NCBI RefSeq assembly: GCF_015832195.1
Contig: NC_052018.1
Coordinates: forward strand, 28,424,115-28,488,114
Length of the DNA: 64,000 nucleotides
DNA from: Motacilla alba alba
Taxonomy: Eukaryota > Chordata > Aves > Passeriformes > Motacillidae
Reading direction: 5' to 3'
This document shows positions 51,235 through 61,900 of this stretch, one piece after another. The notes beneath the pieces were generated by a model. It searched no databases. It had not been told where the DNA came from and saw only the letters and a program-made list of their open reading frames with translations. The position numbers were made by a program, and so were the translations under genes. Each line of letters starts with the position of its first letter. Within the stretch, counting starts at the first letter, position 1.

Positions 51235-51750
51235 TTGTCATGGTTATATGGACATAGGAGTGGCCAGCAAGACTTGTTCACCCTTTGTAGTCTGATATGG
51301 CCAGTGCCTAAGTCCATTGGAGAGTGGAGATTGACAGTGGACTATTGTGGCCTGAATGAAGTAACACCATCACTGAGTGCTACTGTGCTGGGCATGCTAG
51401 GGCCTCAGTATGAACCAGAGTCCAAGACAGCAAAGTCTTGGACTTTGACACCATGGACATTGAAAATTCATTCTTCCCCATTATCAGCAGAATGACAGCT
51501 ACAGTTTGACTTTATCTGGAGCAGGGGTGGGGTGCTTTACACCTGGAACCGACTGCCCCAAGGATGGAAACACAGCCCCACTATTTGCCATGGACTGTTC
51601 CAGACTGCACTGGGAAAAGATGGGGCTCTGGAACACTTTCATTATGTAGACGACATCATTGTATGGGGGAACGCAGCAGAGGAAGGAAATACTTTTTTTG
51701 AGAAAATACAGAAGATAATCCAGATCCTCCTGAAAGCTATTCCATCATAA
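51235..51750 (+). pseudogene. pol: ERVL-type reverse transcriptase remnant
   Basis: The plus strand encodes reverse transcriptase in one frame with a stop at about 51496. The start shows a WPVPKS..EWRLTVDY.GLN segment, the usual entry to the fingers/palm. After the stop, YTWNRLPQGWKHSPTI is followed by the catalytic FHYVDDIIVWG motif, with YVDD at 51643-51654 intact. The frame ends at TAA at 51748-51750, on the edge of a 22-base A run. Upstream protease, gag and 5' LTR were not found, so the element is 5'-truncated. The pol style fits avian ERVL (class III) elements, and no env follows, as expected for that group. Confidence 0.85.
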
Positions 51751-51770
51751 AAAAAAAAAAAAAAAAAAAA
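51749..51770. repeat. 22-base A run inside ERVL pol
   Basis: An uninterrupted A22 lies between the reverse transcriptase palm and the thumb/connection part of the same pol. It has no place in a retroviral gene, so it arose by expansion or insertion after integration. Confidence 0.9.
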
Positions 51771-52480
51771 GACAAGGTGGATGTCATCAGATTCCAGTGA
51801 ATGTGGTTCACAAGATAACACAAAATAACAGCTATGTTCCCACCAACCACAAGAAGGAAACAAGCTTTCCTAGGTACCACGGGGTTTAGGAGAAAGAGAA
51901 CAGACAGATTGTAAGCCTTCTCTACCTATGAGAACAGAAGAGAAATTATTTCAAGTGGGGTCCCAAAAAACAACAAACTTTTGAACAAATTAAACAGGAG
52001 ATTGCCCATGAAGTAGCCCCTGGGAGAGTCAGAACATGATGTGATGGAAGGTACTCTGCATAGGAGAAGGGGAAGAAGGGCTCCTTTCCAAGGAAGGGCC
52101 TCTAGCAAGAAGTACCCAGGGAGACTTGAGGACAGCCACTGGGGTAGTGGAGTTTGGGATACAAAGGATATGAGCCCTGTTAAACCCCAACTAAGAAGGA
52201 GTTCTTATCACCTTATGAAGGAATTTGAGCTGCTTCAGAAGTGCTTGGCATGAAAGCAAAGCTTCTCCTAGCATCTCGACTGCCAGGGGAAAGTCATTTA
52301 TACACATCATGCCATCATGACCTGTGGAGAAAGTGGATCCTTCTGATCACACAGTGAGCATAAATGGGGATTCCCAGTCACCCAGGGTTCTTGGAGATCA
52401 TCACAAATTGACTTGCAGGTGAGAATTTTGTACTACCATCAGAAGAGGATGAGGAGCAAGTGACACGTGCTGAAAAGACC
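51771..52480 (+). pseudogene. pol: ERVL-type RT thumb/connection remnant
   Basis: This is the bridge between the YVDD-containing palm and RNase H of the same element. A FLGTTGF segment at about 51865-51887 matches the usual start of the connection region. The rest is heavily broken by stops and indels, so the assignment depends mainly on its position. Confidence 0.6.
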
Positions 52481-52920
52481 CATATAATCAGACGTTTGAA
52501 AATGAAAAGTAACACGCTCTCTTCACTGACGGTTCCTGCCATATCATAGAAACAAATAAAGAATTAAAAGCTGCTGTATGGAGTCCTACGTGGCGAGTCT
52601 CAGAAGCTATTGGGACACAAGGTGAATCCAGTAGGTCACAGATGGAAAGACATCCAGCTGGCTTTAGATATCACTGAATAAGAAAAATGGCCAACACTCT
52701 ACCTCTACACTGACTCATGGATGGTAGCAAATGCTCTCTGGATTTGGCTAGACCAATGGAAAAAGGCCACTTGGCAGCACAGAGGAAAAAGCCATCTGGG
52801 CTCTTGAATTGTGGCAAGACATCACTGCCTGGATAGAGAAGTTGACTATAAAAGTGCATCATGTAGATGCACATGTACACTGCCCAAGAGTTGGGCTCCT
52901 GAAGAGCATTGCAATAATGG
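52481..52920 (+). pseudogene. pol: ERVL-type RNase H remnant
   Basis: It begins with LFTDGSC, the first-aspartate motif of retroviral RNase H, at about 52519-52539. The following sequence (AAVW.P.W..SEA) and a later catalytic-region relic are compatible with RNase H. Stops and frame changes break it many times. Confidence 0.75.
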
Positions 52921-53800
52921 ACAGGTGGACCAACCTGCCAAGATAAAAGTGGCTCAGGTGGATCTGGACTGGAAACACAGGGGTGAGCTATTTCTGGCTC
53001 AGTGGGCCCATGATGCCTCAGGTCATCAGGGAAGAGATGCAATACACAGATGGGCTCATGACTGAGGGATGATTTGACCATGAATTCTGTCTCCCAGATT
53101 ATTCATATTTGTGAAACTTGTGTTGTGATCAAACATGTGGGTGAAGCCCCTTTGATATGGGGACAATGATCAAAACACAAGTATGGGAAGGCCTGCCAGA
53201 CTGATTACATCACAGTCCTGCAAACCTACCAAGGCAAGCGTTACGTGATGACAATGGTGGAGACAACTATGGGATGGCTGGAGACATACCCTGTGCCTCA
53301 CACCACTGCCTCTAACACCGGCCTGGGCCTTGTAAAGCAAATCCAGCACTCAAAAAAAACCCCCACAGTCAGACAATGTGACTAATTTCAAAAACAGACT
53401 CATAGATATCTGGTCCAGAGAGCACAGTATTGAGTGAGTGTATCATATTCCAATCATATTCACCAGGCACTGGGAAAGTGGAATGGTGCAATGAACTGTT
53501 AAAAAGTACATTGAAAGCAATGTGTGGTGGGATCAGACATTGGGACTGAAGGCCACCTGCTTGGTTAACACTAGAGGCTCTACCAATCAAGCTGGACCTG
53601 CCCAATCAAAACCCTTCCATACCAATGAAGGAGATTAAGTCCCCATGGTGCAGATTAGAAGAGTGTTGGGATGACAGTTAAGATTAGTCTTGGCTCAAGC
53701 AAGGGCAAACCCATCCATGGCACTGTTTTTACTCAAAGACTGGAGTGTACTTGGTGGGAATACAGAGGGACAGGGAAGCAAGATGCATAACTCACAGGAA
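52921..53800 (+). pseudogene. pol: ERVL-type integrase remnant
   Basis: The N-terminal zinc-binding part shows HDASGHQGRDA (H-X3-H) near 53009-53041, then ICETCVV (C-X2-C) near 53107-53127. The catalytic core starts with DYITVLQTYQGKRYVMTMVE at about 53203-53262, supplying the first aspartate. The second aspartate region reads QCD near 53376 and is degenerate. A GKVE segment holding the third acidic residue is readable in another frame near 53470. A C-terminal segment (SKGKPIHG and CTWWEYRG) ends near 53780. Several frameshifts and stops make it non-functional. Confidence 0.85.
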
Positions 53801-54830
53801 TTTTATTTTTGGTTGAGAACAGCCTGAAATGTTTAATTGCATATGTAATATTGGTTCCTAAATAACGCTGCAATTTTATGTCCTAAATACCATGGTCAAT
53901 GAGTATGGACTGCTCCAGTTACACCAGTGATGGACTAAACAAATTCAACAAACATCTTGGGTGAATTGCCAGTGACTGTTGAAACAACACCTGTGCTTGT
54001 GGCATATATATATATATATATATATATATACATGTGTGTGTATAAAGTTGAAAGGTATAAGAATGACCTTGATGGAGCTGGAAGCAGAAGGGTCACTGTC
54101 TTTCAGGGTTCAAGGGATGGAGTGTTCAGGTTTCAGGGTCAAAGCTAGCCCCTCTCTGCCTCGACAGTCCCTTTCCCGTTCCTCTGAGCTGCAGCTTTCC
54201 AGCTTTGGTGCTAAAAGACAGTGCCGGCAAGCCCAAGATGCTGCTCTGAGGAAAAAGAAAAGAGAGTGGGCAAGGAGCAGAGCCCAGCCAAACCATGTGG
54301 ACCCCAAGCTGCAGCTGTGGTGACCACAGCAGAGCTGCAGATGGTGACCAAACTGCAGTAGAACTGTCAAGCGCTCCAGTCCCACTCCTGTAAAGTCAGG
54401 CCCAGAAAAGGTTCCCCTGACCTGCTTCAGAGCCCTGTCAGGTCCCACCAAGTTTTGTCTTGTCCCTGTATTTCCATTGTGTTTGGGCTGGAGGTTGGGG
54501 GAGGAAAGTTAAACCATCAGCCTCCCTGTCTTACTGCCTCTATGTTCCTATATACAACATGGCTTAGCCAGAAGACAGTGGCTATTTCACCTTTGTCTGG
54601 GAAAACCACACCTGGAGTTGTCTTTGGGAAATGTTTTTCTTTGTTGAGTGGTGAATACTCTTTTTTGGGTGAAACACTCTCTTTCATTATTATTGCTGTA
54701 GTTATTGTGATTTTTCCATAAATTCTGATTTCATCTTACAGTCTCTCCTAGTGTTTCCTCCACTATCAGAAGGGGTGGGCAGACATCTTGAGTGGATTTA
54801 ATTTTCCCACTGGATTTTAAAAACACCTTG
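53801..54830 (+). mobile_element. ERVL 3' noncoding region and probable degenerate 3' LTR
   Basis: Directly after the integrase the sequence continues without a gene. An (AT)n/(TG)n microsatellite at 54004-54042 comes first, then a markedly GC-richer block from about 54070 to 54560. Next is a T-rich part, ending CACTGGATTTTAAAAACACC near 54830. That ending resembles the GGTTTTAAACCAC-like terminus of avian ERVL LTRs. Position and composition suggest the element's 3' untranslated region plus LTR. The LTR's left edge, TATA box and poly(A) signal are not clear, so the split between noncoding region and LTR is left open. Open frames here are GC-driven shadows. Confidence 0.5.
54004..54030. repeat. 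(AT)n microsatellite
   Basis: About 13 AT units followed by CATGTGTGTGTA. It lies in the 3' region of the ERVL element and may be part of the family consensus, since such a tract could predate insertion. Confidence 0.9.
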
Positions 54831-57216
54831 TCTTAAAATGTGTATGATAGAAGAGAAAAATTGAGCAATACAGAAATTAAATTTGTGACTCTTACATGTT
54901 TTAATTTGCCAGTTGACTACTATGTATTTTCTTCTCTGCCACTGATACTAGCTTTTAGGAAAATCTATAAACCACGGTTTAACAGAATAAAGTGCTTTCA
55001 TGCCTTTTGTTGTTCTTTCTTTCCCTTAGTTCCTTCTGTGCTTCCTCTGCCCTTTGTATCAAGCTAAATTTTTTCTTCCCTTTCATTCAGATCACCCCAC
55101 CAGGCTACCTCAGGCTGTCTGTATGATGTGTTTCATTGTGTTTTCCTCCTCCTTCTTTTCCCATGAAGCCAGGCTTGACTTCCACTCCATTTCTTTTACA
55201 TTAATAAGTTCACTGTGGTTTTTAGGTCATGGTTCTCGTTTTGTGGCTCACAGTTCCTAAATTTTAGTTTCCCTAGCCAGTATATTTTCTTGATAAAAAT
55301 GCTTCAAAAGATGGCTTTCTAAATACTTATTCAGGTAAAAACTATAAATAATATAATTAATTTTTGTTGTATGATCAATATGTGTATAAATTATATATGT
55401 GAGATTGTACTGTCTTTTGGATGCTGCTTGTCTTTTCCCTGTGGTTCCAAAATCTCAGAACAATACTGATTCTTCCACAGGACAGATTGACATCTTCCTA
55501 CATGTATCACTGACACTATTAGCATCTTCTTCTTTTGAATCTATTTAAATTTCAGCAGTGCAGATATTAATATGTTTTCTAAGGAAATAGAAAATTGAAA
55601 TAGAAAATTGACCAGAAAATATTAATTTATTGCTGTATTACAGTGAGAATACCTCAGGCCCAGAAACTATCCCCCACCTTCAGTTTAAAGTTTAGTGCAA
55701 CACTTGAGAATAACTCAAAATGGAGACCTCCCTCACCCCCTCAGGTAAACACGTATTTTTAGCTGGTTAAATTTCATTTTCCTTAGCTTGTGAGGATATG
55801 CTGTATCAAGTTCTTTGCTGAGAAATCAATCAGAAGAGCAGGTGATGCAGCGCAACTGGAGAGCCACATGGGGTTACATGATAAGAGAGGTTTTTAAAAG
55901 ACACATGGCAACGAAGTAATATGTCTTCTACAGGGATCTTTTCAGCATAGACCTTTCCCTGAAAAGCACTGCCCCAGCTGTTGTGCAAAGCCCTGGTTTC
56001 TTGTCTATCCCTTGACCCGTGTGCAAGGACCAGCTGGTTACCACATTAACACACCACCAACAAACTGTCTGGCATGTGAAACCCTGAAAAAGGAAAAAGG
56101 CCAAGGTACAACGCTAGAAATACATGAGGCAATTATGAGAAGGGGCTCAACACTGTGCATCTTACACTCAGTGCATGCAGTTTGACAGGTTTTGCATTTT
56201 TGCCAGCATCACAGCTCAGTGCTCATTTCTCTGAGCAGCTGCAAAATTTGGGAAGCTTCCAGCTCACAGGAAATTCTAGAATTTTTTCTTATTTGTTCAC
56301 TTTGGGCTGATTCAGAACAAAAACCCTTAAAAAATTCTGGAAAGTGTAATGCTGCTTTTTAGCCAGCTCTGCTTTATGAACTACTACATGGCAGCATGGT
56401 ACATCAATTACTGACACTCAGTTTGGCTTGAAAAGTGGAATCTAAGTGCTGATGGCTATAAATGTCACTTTTAGGAAACACTGCCCAAATAAACTTATCC
56501 ACACATGAACTACCTAGGCTGTCCACTCAGTATTCATAAATTTTAATATTCTCTTCCTGATTAAAAAAAAAAAAAAGAAAAAAAGTCAAGTACCAAAAAG
56601 GAAAAAAGAAAAAGAGAAAAAAATTCTCATCTTTGAAATAATGCTCCTAATCTCTTCTATGAAAGAGAGTAATCTACACATGCAAATTCAGCTTTTCTGT
56701 AAATTGGTTAGATATTTTTAAGTAAAATAAAATATTTTATTTAGCATAGATTCATTCTTTAGCAATTTTGTTCAGGCCCTAGAGAAATCCAAAGCAGAAA
56801 TGGAAAACTGTCACTTAAAATTTTTCAGGATTTTCACATTTATCTGCAACGTCCTGCTTGAAGAGCTATGAAAGAGTAGAAATGCTCAACACTTCTCATA
56901 TGTAGGATAAATTCAGTGTGCTTCATCATAATTTTAAACCAGCTTAGTTAACTGTCCTTCTGAAGCGTCAGTCATGTTTGCAACATCTATGTCATATTTT
57001 AACATGAAAAATCTCAAAACCCCCACACGTTATAGCCCCAAATAACCACAACTACCATGGCACTTCTGTAAAACATTAAGATTGTCAAAGAGATCTTGAC
57101 ATGTTCACAAAAACTGGAGCAGTCAGTCATTTTCCACACAGCAAGGATGAACACAGCATGGATGAACGCAATTGAAACAGCCCTTCTGAGGGCATGTTCT
57201 ACAATGGGAAGGAGAC
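54831..57216. other. Intergenic DNA, nothing recognised
   Basis: AT-rich DNA with an A-rich tract (A/G) at 56563-56623. No gene, RNA or repeat family was recognised. Confidence 0.5.
56563..56623. repeat. A-rich low-complexity tract
   Basis: Long A runs interrupted by G or short words. There is no recognisable retroposed body on either side. Confidence 0.85.
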
Positions 57217-57835
57217 TCACTGAATGGCTGAGGTTAGAAAGCATCTCTGGAGAGCATCTAGTCCAAGCCTTTTGCTCAAGTGTGGTCAGGTACAGCAAGT
57301 TGCCCAGGATGATGTCTGGTTGGGTTTTGAGAATGTACACGGATGTTGACCCTTCAGCCTTTCGGTAGAATCTGTTCCAGTGTTCAGCCACAGTTATGGA
57401 AAACTTTTTTTCTTATATTTAATCAGAATTTCTATATTTCAGTTTGTAGCCACCGGACACCTGTGAGGAGAGTTTATCTCTGTCTTCTTTACTTGTCCCA
57501 TCAGTTATTTTTACACATTTATAATGTTCCCCTGAACCCTCTTTTCTCCAGGATGAATAGTCCCATCTCTACACTCCATATCAGGTACTCCAGACCTTCC
57601 ATATTTTAGCTCCAGTTTGCTAGATTGTTCTACTCTCTTGGACTCTCATTTCATACCTCCCTTGTACTGATGGGTTCAGCACTCCAGATGTGTCTCACAA
57701 GTGCTGAGCAGAGGTAAAGGATCACCTCCTTCAATCTGCAGGCAACACTCTTATAAATGGGTGTCACAGTAGCAAATGTACTTTGTTTGGAAGCCTCTAC
57801 TGCTTCCTTTGTTGTAAAGCTGTCCCTATAACAGA
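57217..57835 (-). mobile_element. CR1 LINE, 5'-truncated, minus strand
   Basis: The plus strand reads TCACTGAATGGCTGAGGTTAGAAAGCATCTCTGGAGAGCATCTAGTCCAAGCC over its first 53 bases, the reverse complement of a CR1 3' end with the octamer tail reduced. Later landmarks are GTTGCCCAGGATGATGTC, TTCGGTAGAATCTGTTCCAGTGTTCAGCC, a TTTTCTCCAGGATGAATAGTCCCATCTCT segment and GGGTTCAGCACTCCAGATGTGTCTCAC. All occur in CR1 order. The copy is 5'-truncated, moderately diverged and has no intact frame. Confidence 0.85.
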
Positions 57836-58041
57836 AGTTTTCAGCATCAACTTCTATAAATTATTTTAATTAGTTGTAAAAAAAAAAAAAATTCAATGCA
57901 GATGAAAAATAGGACCAAATACATTCCAAATAAACCAAATAAACATGAAGTTGTTAGAGTCTGGGCTGAGACCTAGAAAACTCAGGTCTCCATGCAGACC
58001 TTCCCAATCTCTGTACTCTGCCTAGTTTATTTAAGCTTAAA

Positions 58042-58072
<31 letters not shown>

Positions 58073-58710
58073 CCCACAAAAAAACCCAAAAACTTTGAGC
58101 TTGTTTAAGACTAGAAAATTTAAATTGAATCATTAAGGTAAAATTTCATCATTTTCGTCTCATCAGATGAAGCTGTTTCTTCCACAGTCATTGAGACATC
58201 TGAAATCTGCTCAGCACTTCCCCTGTTCTACTGGATAATGACCTCAGAGTGTTCACATCACCAGAAAATAAAGACCAAGTAGCTGTGAGTTCTACTACAG
58301 CCATAATACAATGGCTACTTCTCACTCCTGATATTATCCTGGTCCCAGTCCCAAGTGGGCACATGATCTCAGTAATCTCCTGACTTGCTGTGGCTAAATC
58401 CAACTTTTACATCACCAAACATAAATCCCAGGTGCAAGGCAATAGGGAAGCAGAGTTGAGATGTGAGTTGTCTTTTAAACTGCCACTCAGCCATTGCATT
58501 GTAAACTTGCCTGTACTAGAACTGCTTACAATGCTAGACACAGATTTGCATAGCTTGGCATTAAATAGCAAATAAGGAGTGTGATGCTGACCCTGCCTCA
58601 GTTGTACTAAATATAAAGACTATTTCATTCTGTTGCCAAATCAATCAGTTTTGTTTAAGATGATGAAAGTTTCACCTAATCTGCCTTAAAAAATATCTAT
58701 TTTTCCTCTT
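57836..58710. other. Intergenic DNA between two CR1 copies
   Basis: It contains an A-rich tract at 58039-58092 and no recognised gene or element. Confidence 0.5.
58039..58092. repeat. A-rich low-complexity tract
   Basis: Two long A runs with scattered C, grading into CCCAAAAA-type sequence. No SINE or processed pseudogene body adjoins it that I can recognise. Confidence 0.85.
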
Positions 58711-58932
58711 AGAATAATAGAATCATAGAAATGTTAGGGTTGGAAAGGACCTTAAAAATCATCTACTTCCAACCTCCCATGCCACTTTTCACCAGACCTG
58801 TTTACTGAGAGTCCCACCCAACCCAGTCTTGAAAATTTCCAAGAATGGGGCAGCCTGTTCCAGTGCTCACCAACTTCATAGTAAAGAACTTCTTCCTAAT
58901 ATCTAATCTAAACCTACTGTCATTAAACCTGA
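58711..58932 (-). mobile_element. CR1 LINE 3' tail, minus strand
   Basis: This short 220-base CR1 fragment begins on the plus strand with AGAATAATAGAATCATAGAA (octamer tail), then TTAGGGTTGGAAAGGACCTT and an ATCATCTACTTCCAACCTCCC segment. It ends with TAAAGAACTTCTTCCTAATATCTAATCTAAACCT. These are textbook CR1 3' landmarks with little divergence. It contains only noncoding 3' sequence and the last codons of the frame. Confidence 0.92.
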
Positions 58933-61900
58933 GACTTGAATTGTTGTCTGAAATCAGTAGCTTTTTGATCTATAGCAGTTAAGACAGGAAATAAAAAATA
59001 CAGAGTTTTAAGAGAAAGAAAAAGCCCAAAACATTAAGCTATACTACACTGCTATTTTTATAGTGATATTGTGTATGCAGTCCTTTTCTTTCTATCCCAA
59101 AAGTAATCTCAAGAAAGTACAAAGAAAGATTATACAGATGATCAACATCTTGATTAAGTTTTGAATAAATAAATTAAGATGCATTGTTCTGTAAAAAAAA
59201 ATTGAAAGGCATTTATGAAAGGTAATCATAACGTCATGGACACAACTAAAAAAAACTGAATAGGGAGTCACAATTTATTCTTTAAGGATATCCTAAGGAA
59301 GGGGGATATTTTAAAAGAAAAAAAAGAGATCCTTTATTCACACCTGATTGACAAAAATATCACCATAAAGAATACAGGATAAAAATACATATATAAACAA
59401 AAAAAAATGGGCAGTGTGAGTATTATCAATGTTCATGTAATCATTTCACAAGTTTCAAGTATGCAAGCCACTGTCAGACGCAGGAATATATGACAGAATG
59501 TATCTGGTGGCTTCTTGAAATGTCATCCTTTAAAAGGAGTGGACAAATGTTGTGGCTGGAACAAAGGTAATGAGATGAAAATATGTGATTTGTGTCCCCT
59601 TTGCTTGTGCTTTGCCAAACAGGCCTTGGAGAATGACTGTAAGAAAACATTTCTTCCATTTTTCTGGCATGTGTTACTATCAAACTCTGATCAAAATTGC
59701 AGTTGTGTGGAATACTTGATCAATAAAATACTCAAAGCTGTTGTTACCAAAGGATTTGTCTTCCACTCTACTGTATTTTGTTTCAATATTACAGTGAAAT
59801 AAATAACAATTTCAAAAGCATGGGCAATGGATTGGTAATGCCAGAAAAAAAAAATTAAATGCAACCAACATATTTTACTTTACCAAAGCACAGAGATTTT
59901 AGGTTGATTAAAACCTAAATAAAAGCAGAAGTTGCACTCAAAAAATATAAATTTGGAAAGCAGATACTGAAAATATATCTGAGTTCATGGTTATTTTTCA
60001 AACTGACATGCAAAGATCTCCTAGGCTTTTCTCAGCTATGGAAGCCAAGAAACCAGCTGAAAAGTATTTCACTGTCACAGTGCTGCCCTCAGAGCTGGTT
60101 ATATCTGAGATTTCACCAGAAAGCCAACAGAGTAGCACTGCAGACTTAACATCTAAAAATGTCTGTGAGCCTACCTAAGCTCACTACTCCAAAACCTGCT
60201 AGAATAGATTGCCTAAAAAGGCTACAACTCTCCATGAATGAAGATTTTTATTTTATATTATAAGAAAAGTTATATTTTATATTATAATAAAAGTTTATTT
60301 TATATTATAAGAAAAGTTATCTTTTACCCACATTGTGATATGGGGAGGGGCTGTATAGCAATTTACAATCCCTTCTATACCTACTTTTCTATGAACTAGT
60401 CTTATCTATGATTTGCTGGCATCCATGAGTAGCTTTTTGTGAGACCCAGGCAAGGAAAAGGGAACTCATGCCCCAGGTTTACAGCTTTTATCACCAGAAA
60501 TACATAAGATTTTAGTAATACCTTTGAATGTCTAAGAAATTTTTGTATCATTAAAAGTACTGTGGAAAATAATTTCTTGTCTAAAGTTTGAAAAATTCAT
60601 GCCATGACTGTAATACATTTTTTTTGTGTATCAGTGTGGCTTGTGAAAAATGAAAAAGACAAATCTTACTAATTATGTCCAATAAACTTGGACTATGAAA
60701 CATATTGTTGAAGATTATTTTGATTTCTTCTGATTAATTACAATGTTTTTCTTTCAGAAAAATTACAAAATCTACAAATTGAAACAAAGCATACAATTAT
60801 AAATCTTGATTATCAAATCTGGATTACATTTTTTACAACAAATGCTGAAATGGGCCTGTTTTGTTTGTTGGTTATGTTTATCTAATGACTATGGAAACTT
60901 TCCTTTTCCCAATGTATCTTTCACTGCTAAAATCATAGGGATTTTTAAAGGTCAGTTTTATGTAGTGGAAGGAAATAAAAATTTTGATTTTGTTTAATTA
61001 TGTTCCCATTGAATTCAGATTATGCTAAAATAGTTTCAATAAACTTTTGTCTTGTTTTCTGGAAACTGAATGTTAAAAAGGGAAGGAAAATAAGATCTTT
61101 TTATAGTGCCATAAGAAAAAAATATACTAGACAAGAAAAATAACCATCTAGTTGTCTCTTTATATATGATAAAAAAACCACTAAAAGAAAAAAAACCAGA
61201 AATTTCTCGCTATAATGCAAAATTACTACTTTTTCAATGTTTTAAGGCAAGAAATGTAGGTTCAGAAATTTATCTTATGTAAGAATTTTCAGCACTCTTA
61301 TAAACACTCATTAAAAAAAAGATTGATATTGATAGTGGTTTACTTGATCAAATGACTTTCAAAGTCTGATTAGACATTTTGTGAAAAATCAGAAACAAGC
61401 AAAATCCTGTTTTATTTTATAAATTTTACATTAATTGCTTTTCATTTCCTTAGAGAGTACTCCTTTGTTCCTACTGTGCAAGAATAAATATCCAATTTGC
61501 CTCTCTGTATTTTTATTATTTTGTGTAGCAGTACTGTCATCTCCCATTGTATACATAAAATAAACAGTCTCCTTTTTGTGTGAGTTGTAGAGTAATAACA
61601 TAAAAACATTATTTGTTTTTATTTCAAAATGCCATGTAAGTGCTTTCATATACTGGCTTAGGACAGCTTAAATTTGCTTCAGCACAAGGTCAGAATTTTT
61701 AAAATTCTCTTTCCTTAAAGTAGCTTTCCATAACCATATGGTGCTACAACTCAAAAGGCAATAAATTTGGTAAAGAGACAGAGAAAAAAAAAATCAGCTC
61801 TGAAACTGAGTATTCAACACAATGAACCTAACTGGTGGAAGTTAATTGAAGCAGTATTCTTGATGTTGGTTGGTAGAAGTATTTTCTTCTTTAGAATTTT

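Noticed and set aside
54110..54451. 113-codon minus-strand and 114-codon plus-strand frames at 54 kb
   Set aside because: They are overlapping frames in the GC-rich ERVL 3' region with no recognisable domain.
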